Below the pieces are notes generated by a model. That model did not search any database. It was not told the DNA's origin and saw only the letters and a program-made list of their open reading frames with translations. From WTGA01 sp965231865 (GTDB lineage Bacteria; Pseudomonadota; Gammaproteobacteria; Arenicellales; Poriferihabitantaceae), in NCBI GenBank assembly GCA_965231865.1, contig CBDDOJ010000001.1, positions 620,001 through 684,000 of the forward strand: a stretch of DNA of 64,000 nt, in the 5' to 3' direction. Made by a program: the position numbers and the translations under genes. The stretch's first letter is position 1; every line of letters starts with the position of its first letter. Shown in pieces: positions 8,346 to 17,680 of the stretch.

Positions 8346-10058
8346 TTATCTCAGCATGTAGCGCTGTGCCAGCGGCAACTTGTCCGCCGGTTCACAATAG
8401 GCCTTTTTTTCCTCCACAAACACATCAAAGGTCTGGGAGTCGACAGAGATCTCCGGGCACCGGGAATTGTGCAGCATATGCTGTTTCCCCAGTTTTCGGG
8501 TTCCCCGGGTGGGAACCAGCCGCTTGGTCAGTGCAAGCTTTTCCTGCAACCCGGCTTCAATGGCCCGGGGATTGACAAACGACACGCTCAGTGCTTTTTG
8601 CGCCGAGCCAAATGCTCCCCATTGCGGCCGCATGGCCAGGGGTTCGCAGGTCATCAGGGATGCGGCACTGTCCCCCATGGCCGACCAGGCGATAAAACCA
8701 CCCTTGACCACCAGTTCCGGCTTGATCCCAAAGAATCCCGGGCGCCACAGCACCACATCCGCAAGCTTGCCCGGTTCAAGCGAGCCCACATACTGGTCGA
8801 TGCCGAAAGTTCTTGCCGCATTGATCGTGTACTTGGCAATAAACCGTTTGATGCGCTCGTTGTCCCCCCGTCCGGTGGTTTCGGTATCCAGCCGGCCCCG
8901 CTGGTCTTTCATTTTCGATGCGAGTTGCCAGGTTCGGCAAATCACTTCGTTGATCCGCCCCATCCCCTGGCTGTCTGAACCCAGCATTGAAATGGCACCC
9001 ATGTCATGCAGTATATCCTCCGCGGCGATGCTCTGGGGACGGATCCGGCTTTCGGCAAACGCGACATCTTCCGGAATGGACGGGCTCAAGTGATGACACA
9101 CCATGGTCATATCGAGATGCTCGTCAAAGGTGTTCACCGTATACGGATTGGTGGGATTGGTTGAAGACGGCAAACAGTTCGGAATCCCCGCCACCCGGAT
9201 AATATCCGGCGCGTGGCCGCCTCCTGCCCCTTCCGTGTGGTACATGTGGATGGTCCGACCATCAATGGCGGCCAGTGTATCCTCAACAAAACCGCTTTCA
9301 TTCAATGTATCGGTATGCAACTGCACCTGGAAGTCCATCTCATCGGCGACGGATAAACAGGTATCGATAACGCTGGGCATGGCCCCCCAGTCTTCGTGTA
9401 TCTTGAGACCGAAACACCCCCCTTCGATCTGGTCATACAGGGATTGCGGCTTGGAGGTGTTTCCACGACCGAGAAAACCGAAATTAATCGGCCAATGTTC
9501 TGCAGCCTGCAACATTTTGCCCACGTTCCAGGCTCCTCCGCAATCAATCCCCACGGTAATGGGGCCCAGCGAACCACCCAACATCGTCGTGATTCCGGAA
9601 CTGATCGCATGCTCGCAAAGTTGCGCGCTGTCGAAATGCACATGCACATCGATTCCACCTGGCGTTGCAATCAGGCCTTCCGCATCCCGTACCGTGGTCG
9701 CTGCGCCACAGATCAGGTTGCTGTCCACACCATCCATGGTAGCCGGGTTGCCCGCCTTGCCCACCGCCACGATCCGGCCATCCTTGATGCCGATGTCCCC
9801 CTTGACAATACCGAGCACCGGATCCATCACCAGGGCATTACACAACAGCATGTCCAGCGCACCCATGGCACTGTCATACCCTGGAGCCAGGCCGAGACCG
9901 TCTCTCAGGGTCTTGCCCCCGCCATGCAAACATTCATCTCCCGGCACCGCGTGGTCGTGTTCAACTTCCGCCAAAAGGGACGTGTCACCCAGTCGGACGG
10001 CATCCCCCGTGGTGGGCCCATACATCTGGGCGTATTCTTTTCTTGTCAGTATGGCCAT
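8346..10058 (-). CDS. ureC: Urease alpha subunit
   Basis: The 570-residue catalytic subunit hydrolyses urea to ammonia and carbamate. Metal and active-site residues are visible: HVH in GGIDVHVHF, the carbamylated Lys in GLKIHEDWG, His in QLHTDTLNESGF and MYHTEGAGGGHAPD, flap Cys-His in MVCHHLSPSIPEDVAF, and Asp in SDSQGMGR. The segment between HVHF and GITTMLGG (DSAQLCEHAISS) and the following loop differ from common ureases, so this is a somewhat divergent but apparently functional enzyme. It follows the fused gamma-beta gene by 2 bp. Confidence 0.95.
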   Translation of the reverse strand: MAILTRKEYAQMYGPTTGDAVRLGDTSLLAEVEHDHAVPGDECLHGGGKTLRDGLGLAPGYDSAMGALDMLLCNALVMDPVLGIVKGDIGIKDGRIVAVGKAGNPATMDGVDSNLICGAATTVRDAEGLIATPGGIDVHVHFDSAQLCEHAISSGITTMLGGSLGPITVGIDCGGAWNVGKMLQAAEHWPINFGFLGRGNTSKPQSLYDQIEGGCFGLKIHEDWGAMPSVIDTCLSVADEMDFQVQLHTDTLNESGFVEDTLAAIDGRTIHMYHTEGAGGGHAPDIIRVAGIPNCLPSSTNPTNPYTVNTFDEHLDMTMVCHHLSPSIPEDVAFAESRIRPQSIAAEDILHDMGAISMLGSDSQGMGRINEVICRTWQLASKMKDQRGRLDTETTGRGDNERIKRFIAKYTINAARTFGIDQYVGSLEPGKLADVVLWRPGFFGIKPELVVKGGFIAWSAMGDSAASLMTCEPLAMRPQWGAFGSAQKALSVSFVNPRAIEAGLQEKLALTKRLVPTRGTRKLGKQHMLHNSRCPEISVDSQTFDVFVEEKKAYCEPADKLPLAQRYMLR

Positions 10059-10060
10059 GA

Positions 10061-10762
10061 TTACGCTCCCTTGAACTGGCGTTGGCGGGCACGGCGCAGG
10101 GCATCCGCCTTGCGAATCTCACTGGTTGCCGAACCGTTCGTCAGGTTGTTCAGCCCGTACAGTTCCCGGGTGCCGCCAAACTCAGTTAATGGAACCTCCC
10201 TGGATTCACCTGGCTGAAACCGCACTGACGTTCCCGCAGGAATATCCAGGTGCATGCCAAATGCCATCTCCCGATCAAATTCAAGGGCACGATTGGTTTC
10301 GAAAAAGTGGTAGTGACTGCCGACCTGCACCGGGCGGTCCCCGGTATTCACCACCTGGATGGATGATTTCTTACGATCGACATTGATTTCAATCGTGCCT
10401 TCAGATGCCAGCACCTCACCGGGAATCACGTGTTCAGAAGCCCGGGCCGACTGCTTTCCAGGCCGAATCGGATCGTGGACGGTGACCAGTTTCGTCCCAT
10501 CCGGAAACGTGCCTTCTACCTGGATCATGGGAATCAGCTCCGCAACACCCGGCATGACATCATCCGTGGTCAGCAATGTTGATCCATGGGAAATCAACTC
10601 GGCAACCGACCGCCCTTCCCGGGCCCCTTCAAGAATTTCATCACTGATATAGGCAACCGTTTCCGGGTGATTGAGTGCGAGTCCCTTTGCCCGGTGTTTC
10701 CGCGCCAGTTCCGCCGCGGTAAAAATGGTCAGCCTTTCCATTTCGGTGGGGGTTAATAACAT
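10061..10762 (-). CDS. ureAB: Urease gamma-beta fusion subunit
   Basis: The 233-residue product joins a gamma domain (residues 1-100, starting MLLTPTEMERLTIFTAAELA, with GVAELIPMIQVEGTFPDG) to a beta domain (about 105-233, with GEVLASEGTIEINV, VGSHYHFFETN and FDREMAFGMHLDIPAGTSVRFQPGE). Separate ureA and ureB genes are usual in proteobacteria; fusion is known in Helicobacter and some others. An AGGAGGAATAAC-type ribosome site precedes the start. Confidence 0.95.
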   Translation of the reverse strand: MLLTPTEMERLTIFTAAELARKHRAKGLALNHPETVAYISDEILEGAREGRSVAELISHGSTLLTTDDVMPGVAELIPMIQVEGTFPDGTKLVTVHDPIRPGKQSARASEHVIPGEVLASEGTIEINVDRKKSSIQVVNTGDRPVQVGSHYHFFETNRALEFDREMAFGMHLDIPAGTSVRFQPGESREVPLTEFGGTRELYGLNNLTNGSATSEIRKADALRRARQRQFKGA

Positions 10763-10792
10763 GTTATTCCTCCTTTGGTCAGTGATACCAGA

Positions 10793-11488
10793 TCAGTTAA
10801 TAAACAGTCGATGGGACATGGTCTCATGCCGCATCATCGCGATTTCCTGCTGGGGAGCGAAAGTCGAAAGCGAATCCAGGCCCTCAGGCGGTCTCGACAG
10901 AATGCCGGCTGCAACCGAACGGGTATTGGTGAGGATGGTTTGCGCACCGATATGCCCGATGAGGCCCAGGCGCAGTGCAGCCCCTGCCAGTCCCACACAA
11001 AACATGTGCGCCGACATCATTTCAATGGAAGATGCCGTGAGCCCGGATTGTGTCCAGGTCAACCCCTGGACAACGCTGTGATGCCCCACCGCCCCGGAGT
11101 CATTGATCCTCTGCTGGTACCCCTGCGCACCCCTCGTTTTCAACTTGACATGAACCCCCAGCAGGGCTTTCCCGGTCCGGCAGGAGGCCGTGCGAGCTTC
11201 CTCGCAGAGCGATTGGGCATCGACCAGTAAATCAACCTGGGTCAGGCGGTCCAGGTCATTGGCCGCCTGGCTCGCCGCAACCAAAACAGGTCGATCGAAA
11301 CGGGCCCATCGGAAACGCAGCTGTGCCTGGACAAAGGCTTCCACTTCACTGTGGGTATGCACCAGTTGGTCCTGGACCAGGGCTTCCAATCCAAAGGAGG
11401 AGGCAGTGGTCCCACCCGGGAAAAAACTGTCTGCATGCTGCAGTACCGATAACATGGATTGCGGGTCGGCCATCATCCGTTTAAGCAT
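10793..11488 (-). CDS. ureF: Urease accessory protein UreF
   Basis: The 231-residue UreF acts as the GTPase-regulating partner of UreG in urease maturation. Family features are the N-terminal LQHADSFFPGGTTASSFGLE segment and the helical middle with SGLTASSIEMMSAHMFCVGLAGAALRLG. Its start overlaps the end of ureE by 16 bp. The order E-F-AB-C-G-D places accessory genes on both sides of the structural genes. Confidence 0.85.
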   Translation of the reverse strand: MLKRMMADPQSMLSVLQHADSFFPGGTTASSFGLEALVQDQLVHTHSEVEAFVQAQLRFRWARFDRPVLVAASQAANDLDRLTQVDLLVDAQSLCEEARTASCRTGKALLGVHVKLKTRGAQGYQQRINDSGAVGHHSVVQGLTWTQSGLTASSIEMMSAHMFCVGLAGAALRLGLIGHIGAQTILTNTRSVAAGILSRPPEGLDSLSTFAPQQEIAMMRHETMSHRLFIN

Positions 11489-11922
11489 TGGACCCGCTTT
11501 GCATCCAGAAATGGCCGCAGGCGGTTCAGATAGTTGGACTCAGGCCCTTCCAGAGCGACATGCAACTCGTCCCCATGGAATCTGACCCTCCAGTGAAGAT
11601 TGCCCGCAAAGTAACCCAGTTCCACCGCATCCGCCAGGGACCCGGGCAGCAATCGCAACCAGTGCTCTTCCGCCATCTTGACGACCACAGCGCGGTGGCT
11701 TTCCAGGACAAGCACCGCGCCATCCGACAGGTGCTGATTCCTGGGAAGTGCAATCAGGTACTCCTGGTTGGTTTGTGAGTGGGCCCGCAAGCGGTGTCTC
11801 AGTGTGTCCTCGCGTTGCAGGACGATATAGTCAACTGCCAAGCGATGTTGCAGATGATGCAACTGTTCGGCCTTGTCCTCATCGCTCGCGTAGCCGAGGA
11901 CACGGGTTAGCGTTTCCGGCAT
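11473..11922 (-). CDS. ureE: Urease accessory nickel chaperone UreE
   Basis: The 149-residue product fits UreE: an N-terminal beta domain with RHRLRAHSQTNQEYLIALPR and a C-terminal metal-binding domain with ELGYFAGNLHWRV, matching the conserved GN-x-H nickel site. It lacks the His-rich tail of some homologues. It is the first urease gene, 70 bp after the ABC binding-protein gene on the same strand, so uptake and urease are probably co-transcribed. Confidence 0.8.
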   Translation of the reverse strand: MPETLTRVLGYASDEDKAEQLHHLQHRLAVDYIVLQREDTLRHRLRAHSQTNQEYLIALPRNQHLSDGAVLVLESHRAVVVKMAEEHWLRLLPGSLADAVELGYFAGNLHWRVRFHGDELHVALEGPESNYLNRLRPFLDAKRVQCLNG

Positions 11923-11992
11923 GGCGAATTAAAAATAAACGGGAGTATGGCGCCGCAGGGCCACACTCCCTGTTTACATGACAAGAAAAAGA

Positions 11993-13090
11993 TCAGCCTC
12001 CCAGGGCTTCTCCGACCAATGCACAATCGGTGCCTTTGTCGTAGTCACCACGATTGGTGATAAACCCGAATTTAATCCACCAGTCATTCGTCAGTTCCCA
12101 GTGCTCCTTGAGCTGGCCGTTTTTCTGGCCAAAAGGCGGGTCACCGTCGGCAACGCCACAGAAGCGCGCCGTGTCTTCCAGGCTGTAGATGTACAGTTCA
12201 CCGTCTGCCGGATCATTGTTGGCGGCATCCCGTGTCAACGAACCGTTTCCAAGAATGGCCGAGACATCTTCCACGGAAAATCCCACGGCATCGGCAATGA
12301 TCTGATTGGATTCTTCTGAATTGCCTCTCCAGTGTTCCACACCGGCGTAGATGGCCTGCAGGGTCTTTACCGCAGTGGCCCGATTATTCTCCAGAAAATC
12401 ACCGGACATGTAGATCGCATCGGCAATCAGTGCGGTTCCCAGCCAGTAATCGTCAAAAGAATACGCCACCATTCGCGACCCTTCCAGGTCCTGCAGAACC
12501 TGGTGGTTAAATGGAGACCAAAGTTCAGCGGCGGCCACCTGCCCACTGATCATCGCAGCGGCCGCATCCCCTGCAATCAAGTTCACCATCTGGACATCCT
12601 CATGGCTGACGCCATTTTGTTGAAGCCAGATACCCATCATGATATGGGACAGTCCCCCTTCGAGTATCGCGACCTGCTTGCCCTTCAGGTCCGCGGGTTC
12701 CTTGATATCAGGATGCACGATAATCATGTCGGACCCATGCGCAAGGTTTGACAGATTCACCAGTTTGAATCCCATATCTTCCGCCGCCGCAATGGGACCA
12801 AACTCAATGGTGCTGAACACCACATCCAGCTGGTTTGTCGACAACAGGCTGAACAACTGCACGGGATCTTCTATGATGGTGTTTTCAAATTTCAAATCCG
12901 TCAGATTATTCGCCTCAGCGACATAATGAAATCCATACCCTGGCCAGCTGAAATGTCCGACACGTACCGTATCCGCGGCATTTGCACTGTATGGAGCTAA
13001 CAGAAATACTCCCAGCAAACTGGTCGCAAAAAACAACCGCATTTGGAGCCAGATGGATTGCCTTCCGGCGTTTCGGTTTTGTATAGTCAT
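11993..13090 (-). CDS. NitT/TauT-type ABC transporter solute-binding protein
   Basis: The 365-residue periplasmic protein has a Sec signal (MRLFFATSLLGVFLLAPYSANA from about residue 17) and the SsuA/TauA/NrtA fold, with DTVRVGHFSWPGYGF at the mature start and LKGKQVAILEGGLSHIMM. The start follows GGAGATAAAAA. It lies between the ATPase gene and the urease genes, so its ligand probably yields urea or is itself a urea or guanidino compound. The family also carries taurine, sulfonates, nitrate and thiamine precursors, so the ligand remains inferred. Confidence 0.85.
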   Translation of the reverse strand: MTIQNRNAGRQSIWLQMRLFFATSLLGVFLLAPYSANAADTVRVGHFSWPGYGFHYVAEANNLTDLKFENTIIEDPVQLFSLLSTNQLDVVFSTIEFGPIAAAEDMGFKLVNLSNLAHGSDMIIVHPDIKEPADLKGKQVAILEGGLSHIMMGIWLQQNGVSHEDVQMVNLIAGDAAAAMISGQVAAAELWSPFNHQVLQDLEGSRMVAYSFDDYWLGTALIADAIYMSGDFLENNRATAVKTLQAIYAGVEHWRGNSEESNQIIADAVGFSVEDVSAILGNGSLTRDAANNDPADGELYIYSLEDTARFCGVADGDPPFGQKNGQLKEHWELTNDWWIKFGFITNRGDYDKGTDCALVGEALGG

Positions 13091-13132
13091 TTTTTATCTC
13101 CGGTATAGTTAAATAGTAGTGGGGAGGGACCG

Positions 13133-13978
13133 TTAACTTATGCGCCCCTGTATCTCCTCCCGCATCATCTGGTAGAGACGCTTTTCCATATCCACATATC
13201 CTGGTGCAGAAAGCAGATCTTCTTTCCTTGGGAATCTTTTTCCACCCTTGAACTCCATGGGTATATCGGCTTTGATCTTTCCCGGCTGTCGGGTAAAAAA
13301 CAAAATGCGGTCCGCAAGGTAGATCGCTTCTTGAATATCATGGGTAACGAGAATGACGGTTTTATTCTCGCTTTCTATAATTTCGATGATCATCTCTTCC
13401 ATTTCCCAGGTGACCTGGGCATCCAGGGCACCAAAGGGTTCATCCAGCAGCAGCAGTTGGGGGTTTTGCGCAAGAGCCCGGGCAATGGCGACCCGCTGTT
13501 TCATTCCGCCCGACAATTGCACCGGATACGAATCCGCAAATTCATCCAGGTGGACCAGCTTCAGGAATTTTTCCGCCCGTTCCCTTCTTTCGCCCTTGGG
13601 CACACCCTGGATTTCCATCCCATGTTCGACATTCTTGATTACATTGAGCCAGGGAAATGACGTATAGGCCTGAAACACCATGCCTCGCTCCGGGCCCGGC
13701 CCAAGAATGGGCTGGCCATAGACCTGTATACTCCCTCTGGTTGGATATTCGAGACCCGCAATCAGCCGCAGCAATGTGGTTTTGCCACAACCGGATGGGC
13801 CAATCAGCGCCGTAACCATATTTTCCTGTATGTCCAGCGACACGTCATCCAACGCGATAATTTTACCACCCACATATTCCTTGGAAACCCGGTTTGCCCG
13901 GGTCGGTGGCTCACCCGCCGCCCGCCCTTGTTCAAGAGCGGTACCCCGGGAAAGCTTGTCTTTTCTTGAATAATTCAA
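13133..13978 (-). CDS. NitT/TauT-type ABC transporter ATP-binding protein
   Basis: The 281-residue ATPase has Walker A GPSGCGKTTLL, Q-loop VFQAYTSFPW, signature LSGGMKQR, Walker B LLLLDEPFGALD and the His switch VTHDIQEA. It belongs to the SsuB/TauB group. The first codon appears to be TTG at 13978, preceded by AGGGA; no suitable ATG lies before the ABC core. It starts 12 bp after the permease stop. It is the only NitT/TauT-type ATPase in the window and may serve both related binding proteins. Confidence 0.9.
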   Translation of the reverse strand: MNYSRKDKLSRGTALEQGRAAGEPPTRANRVSKEYVGGKIIALDDVSLDIQENMVTALIGPSGCGKTTLLRLIAGLEYPTRGSIQVYGQPILGPGPERGMVFQAYTSFPWLNVIKNVEHGMEIQGVPKGERRERAEKFLKLVHLDEFADSYPVQLSGGMKQRVAIARALAQNPQLLLLDEPFGALDAQVTWEMEEMIIEIIESENKTVILVTHDIQEAIYLADRILFFTRQPGKIKADIPMEFKGGKRFPRKEDLLSAPGYVDMEKRLYQMMREEIQGRIS

Positions 13979-13990
13979 ACCGATTTTTCC

Positions 13991-14884
13991 CTAATGCCTG
14001 GCATATTGATGGGGAAACAGGAATCGCGCTGCCAGCCTGAATGAAATGTCGGTCAGCACACCAAGAATCCCAATGGTAAGAATCCCCCCCATAATGATAT
14101 CCACATGCAGAAATCGTGCCGCCCGCATCATAACCGCACCGATCCCATCGGTGGCTGCCACAATCTCGGCGATCACCAGATACGTCCACGATACGGCAAT
14201 CATATTGCGCATGGAATCCAGAATCTGGGGGGCCGCTGCCGGAAACGCGACTTTAAGAACTATGTGTCGGCGACTTGCGCCCATTGTCTGCGCGGACTCG
14301 ATCAATTCCTTGGGTACGGACAGCACGTTGTCCAGAATAAGAGCGATCAAAAAGAACACACAGCCCAGAAAAAGCAGTGCCATCTTGGCGAAATCCGTGG
14401 GACCGAAGTAAACCAGCAACAGGGGCACGAATGACGCAGCGGGAAGATAACGCAGTCCACCAACGGTCGGGTTGATGAGTGCGCGCAGCTTGATGAAACA
14501 GCCCATCAACAAACCCAGAGGAACCGCAATCAGGCAGGCCACCGTGAAACTGAGGTAAATCCGGTAGACGCTTTTGCCAATATCTGCAAAATAACCCTTG
14601 TCCCGAATTAATCCGTAAATTTTCCCGACAACCTGTTCAACACTCGGCAGGAATTTCTGTTGGGATTCGGGGGTCAGATAGTGGCAAATTTCCCAGATTC
14701 CAAAAAATGCAACCACCCCCAGCAAACCGAGAATCAAACTCTCGTTTCTTCCTACCGACCCGCGAACCTCCAGGAATCGTTCTTTCGGCGGCTTGTAAAG
14801 CGGTGCTTTTTCCAACGTTCCGCTCGGGCCTGGAGGAGCCGGTTCGGAATGCAAAATATTATCTGATTGGTTCTCAGCCATCAT
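13991..14884 (-). CDS. NitT/TauT-type ABC transporter permease
   Basis: The 297-residue inner-membrane permease has about six hydrophobic segments and the SsuC/TauC/NrtB coupling motif region (IESAQTMGASRRHIVLKVAFPAAAPQI, around residues 190-215). It begins MMAENQSDN with a GAAGG ribosome site. It lies between the Lrp/AsnC regulator (82 bp upstream) and the ATPase gene (12 bp downstream). Confidence 0.9.
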   Translation of the reverse strand: MMAENQSDNILHSEPAPPGPSGTLEKAPLYKPPKERFLEVRGSVGRNESLILGLLGVVAFFGIWEICHYLTPESQQKFLPSVEQVVGKIYGLIRDKGYFADIGKSVYRIYLSFTVACLIAVPLGLLMGCFIKLRALINPTVGGLRYLPAASFVPLLLVYFGPTDFAKMALLFLGCVFFLIALILDNVLSVPKELIESAQTMGASRRHIVLKVAFPAAAPQILDSMRNMIAVSWTYLVIAEIVAATDGIGAVMMRAARFLHVDIIMGGILTIGILGVLTDISFRLAARFLFPHQYARH

Positions 14885-14966
14885 CTCGTACCTTCAGTCA
14901 CTGCCTGCCAGGGTCCATTGCCTCCGGTTCCCGGATGGGCGGTGGAACAGGCGATGCCGTGCATCG

Positions 14967-15539
14967 TTATCTGGAGGCGGATTTTCTCTCTCTGCGCCCA
15001 TTTTTTGCTTTTCCACTGTGATCTCCATTGCCCGCAATCAAGGGCTTTTCCCACTTGAACAGGCTTTTGTACAAACCCAGTCCAACCATGGGTTCTACCG
15101 AACAGATCATCTGCGAACCATAGCAGTGTTTATCCAGAAAATCCCGCAGTTCTTCGGGTGTCTGGCAAACCACTTCCGCCAGCAGATCAAACCTTGCCGC
15201 CACACGCATGGCATACACCACCTCGTGGCAATCTCGAAAATACCCGGCCACCTCGTCGGCACTGACCCCCTGGGCCACCTTGATTCCGAGCATCGCCCAA
15301 GCCGTATAACCAAGTGCCAGTGGGTTCACTACCGTTATAAAATGGATGAGGTTGGCGTTTCTCATGCGCGCGACCCTTGACCGGACTGTGGCCTCGGATA
15401 TACCCAGCTTCTGCGCAATGGAGGAAAAGGCAGCCCGGCCATCTTCCTGCAGCATGGAAACGATCTCCAGACTCAAGCCCTCTATATGAGTATTGGAGGA
15501 ATAAGTGACCGCGTCATCCTGGACTTTTGCGAACCGCAT
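14967..15539 (-). CDS. Lrp/AsnC-family transcriptional regulator (first of two paralogues)
   Basis: The product has an N-terminal AsnC-type HTH (LSLEIVSMLQEDGRAAFSSIA then KLGISEATVRSRVARM) and a C-terminal RAM/AsnC ligand domain. A longer frame starts with GTG at 15647, but ATG at 15539 follows GGGGGG with good spacing and gives 190 residues, close to the 187 of the paralogue at 25859; I prefer it. Both share motifs such as CYG near residue 160 and a final YKSLFKW/FKYQLKW block. It heads the transporter-urease operon and faces the monooxygenase operon, so it is likely the local regulator of both. Confidence 0.85.
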   Translation of the reverse strand: MRFAKVQDDAVTYSSNTHIEGLSLEIVSMLQEDGRAAFSSIAQKLGISEATVRSRVARMRNANLIHFITVVNPLALGYTAWAMLGIKVAQGVSADEVAGYFRDCHEVVYAMRVAARFDLLAEVVCQTPEELRDFLDKHCYGSQMICSVEPMVGLGLYKSLFKWEKPLIAGNGDHSGKAKNGRRERKSASR

Positions 15540-15728
15540 TTGCCGACCCCCCATTAATGGCGCCTGGTCTGCAGTGGTTGAATCGTGAAGACCCGATTCA
15601 CTGGTTTCCGATGCAGAATTTCTCTGGTTCGGTTTCAATTGGCGCACTCAGTTCTCGGGGGACAATTTGTATTTTAAAATTACGAATTGCATAACTTTCC
15701 AAAATAATACCTAATATACCATGACTGA

Positions 15729-15768
15729 AATCTAATTATTAATACGAAATGCGTTAATATTATAGATT
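15729..15768. promoter_or_regulatory. Imperfect 40-bp dyad, candidate Lrp/AsnC operator
   Basis: The arms begin AATCTA and end TAGATT, with ATTAATACG and GCGTTAAT near the centre at 15748/15749. It lies about 190 bp upstream of the regulator start and about 355 bp upstream of the monooxygenase start. Confidence 0.45.
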
Positions 15769-15982
15769 GTTACTACGATCTACAGAATAAACCTGATCGA
15801 ATCCACAGGAACCCAATGGAAAATCGCGGAAAATAACGGCGATTTGCAGCATCATTGTAGTCCTCTGTTCATCGTTGAACATAGCAATAAATTCGAATTA
15901 CATCAAGTAATTCCATATTTTTTACGAAAAAACGAAAATATATGAGAATTTTTTTACTATTTTGAATATTTTATGACAAATA

Positions 15983-16011
15983 TTGACGGGATTCGAATTA
16001 TCCATTAGACT
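15983..16011 (+). promoter_or_regulatory. Predicted sigma-70 promoter of the monooxygenase operon
   Basis: TTGACG at 15983-15988 and TAGACT at 16006-16011 are separated by 17 bp. The implied start near 16018 leaves a ~100-nt leader before the alpha-subunit gene. I see no sigma-54 GG-N10-GC element. Confidence 0.5.
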
Positions 16012-16121
16012 TTTGCATTATGGTTGAGTGTTATCCGAAGAGAGATCATAAATGGGAGCAGACAAATCCGGGGGCACCCGTGCCTGCTCTTTAGCCCTGC
16101 ACATACAATGAGGTAAACCAC

Positions 16122-17633
16122 ATGGCCTTATTACAGATGGAACAATGGTACGACCTGGCGCGTGAAACCAACTGGACTCCCCGGTATGTCTCGGAAGACG
16201 AACTCTATCCTGCTCCCATGTCCAATGACTTCGGCATCCCCGTCGAAAAATGGGAATCCTTTGATGAACCCTACAAGGTCACGTACCGGGACTATGTCAA
16301 GTCTCAGCGGGACAAGGATATCGGGGCCTATTCGGTCAAGGCCGCGCTGGCCCGCTCCGATTTTTTCAGAAAAGCGTCCCCTCATTGGAAAGCCCTGCTG
16401 GCCCTCCATTTCAGCGCGGTCTGCTGGGCGGAATTCCATTCCGCTTCAGCCTTTGCCCGAATGACGCGATTTTCCCGCAGCCCCGGTATGCGCAATATGG
16501 CAACGTTCGGAACCCTGGATGAAATCCGACACGGCCAGATACAGATTTATTTTGCGTATGAATTCCTGAAACACGATGCGGTGTTTGACTGGTGCCACAA
16601 ATCATCCAAAACTGAAAACTGGATCATCATCAGTCTGCGACACGCGCTGGATGATATTGCCCACACGAGAGACGCGACCAGTACGGCCATCATGCTGAAC
16701 ATGGGTCTGGAGCAGGCTTTTACCAACCTGCAGTTCGTTGCCCTCTCTGCAGATGCCGCCAAATGTGGAGACCACACGTTTGCAACCATGTTGCAAAGCA
16801 TCCAAACCGACGAAGCACGCCATGCCCAAATCGGCGAGCCCATGGTGCGTATCATGGTGGAGAACGGGAAAAAGAAAGAAGCACAGCAGATGGTTGAAAT
16901 TGCCTTTTGGCGCATGTGGAAACAATTTTCCGCATTGAGTGGTATCGGCATGGATTACTATACGCCGCTGGAGCATCGTGAGAGTTCGCTGAAAGATTTT
17001 ATGGACGAATGGGTCATTGGCCAGTTTGGCAGAACCGTGGAAGCGCTTGGTCTGGACCTGCCCTGGTACTGGGACATTCTGAAGCATGACATCTCAACCT
17101 TCCATCATGCCAACCAGATCGGAGTGTATGTCTATCGTGCCACCGAGTGGTGGCGACCCATCGCGGGGACCTCCCCAGACGAAAGAGCATGGCTTGAAGA
17201 GAAATACCCGGGATGGAATGAAACCTATGGAAAGTGCTGGGATACCATTGCAGAAAACATTCGACATGGAAACTACGACAAAACCGTCCCGATCGCCCCG
17301 CCCCTGATCTGTAACATGTGTGGACTGGAAGTCACCGGAACCGCTGGTGACCACTGGCAGCCGATCAACTATCACGTTGACATTGGTGAGCGCCGGTACC
17401 ATTTCTGCTCGAAACCCTGCAAATGGATATTTGAACTTGAACCGGAACGATACAAAGGGCACAAGAGCATCATTGACCGTGTGTTTGATGGAACCATCGG
17501 CCCTGAACCGGATGACTTTTACGAGTACATGGGACAAAGTCCCGCCGAGCGTGGTGTGGATGGCTATGACTACCAGTGGATAGATGGATACGACGATATT
17601 CCCGGGGATGGCCTGAAGCGGGCAGTCGGTTAG
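16122..17633 (+). CDS. Soluble diiron monooxygenase alpha subunit (TmoA/TouA-like)
   Basis: This 503-residue hydroxylase large subunit should activate O2 at a carboxylate-bridged diiron centre. All ligands fall at the positions known in toluene 4-monooxygenase: E104 (WAEFH), E134 and H137 (DEIRH), E197 (GLEQA), E231 and H234 (DEARH). T201 of the proton-relay position is also present. The pocket differs: positions 103, 107, 176 and 196 are A, S, L and L, where T4MO has G, A, F and F. This argues for a smaller or more polar substrate than toluene. The start follows GAGGT. It heads an operon A-B-C-D-E. Confidence 0.9.
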   Translation: MALLQMEQWYDLARETNWTPRYVSEDELYPAPMSNDFGIPVEKWESFDEPYKVTYRDYVKSQRDKDIGAYSVKAALARSDFFRKASPHWKALLALHFSAVCWAEFHSASAFARMTRFSRSPGMRNMATFGTLDEIRHGQIQIYFAYEFLKHDAVFDWCHKSSKTENWIIISLRHALDDIAHTRDATSTAIMLNMGLEQAFTNLQFVALSADAAKCGDHTFATMLQSIQTDEARHAQIGEPMVRIMVENGKKKEAQQMVEIAFWRMWKQFSALSGIGMDYYTPLEHRESSLKDFMDEWVIGQFGRTVEALGLDLPWYWDILKHDISTFHHANQIGVYVYRATEWWRPIAGTSPDERAWLEEKYPGWNETYGKCWDTIAENIRHGNYDKTVPIAPPLICNMCGLEVTGTAGDHWQPINYHVDIGERRYHFCSKPCKWIFELEPERYKGHKSIIDRVFDGTIGPEPDDFYEYMGQSPAERGVDGYDYQWIDGYDDIPGDGLKRAVG

Positions 17634-17680
17634 GCCGTACTGCATCCCGAATTCTTCCGTACTAGCAGAGAACAAATCCT

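Larger units (their letters stand above)
15540..16121. promoter_or_regulatory. AT-rich divergent control region between Lrp/urease and monooxygenase operons
   Basis: This 582-bp stretch has no convincing gene and is much more AT-rich than its surroundings from about 15660 to 16020. It holds TTACGAA at 15680-15686 and again near 15940, a 40-bp imperfect dyad at 15729-15768 and a sigma-70-like promoter at 15983-16011. TTACGAA also occurs before the second Lrp/AsnC gene, suggesting a shared operator. Confidence 0.6.
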
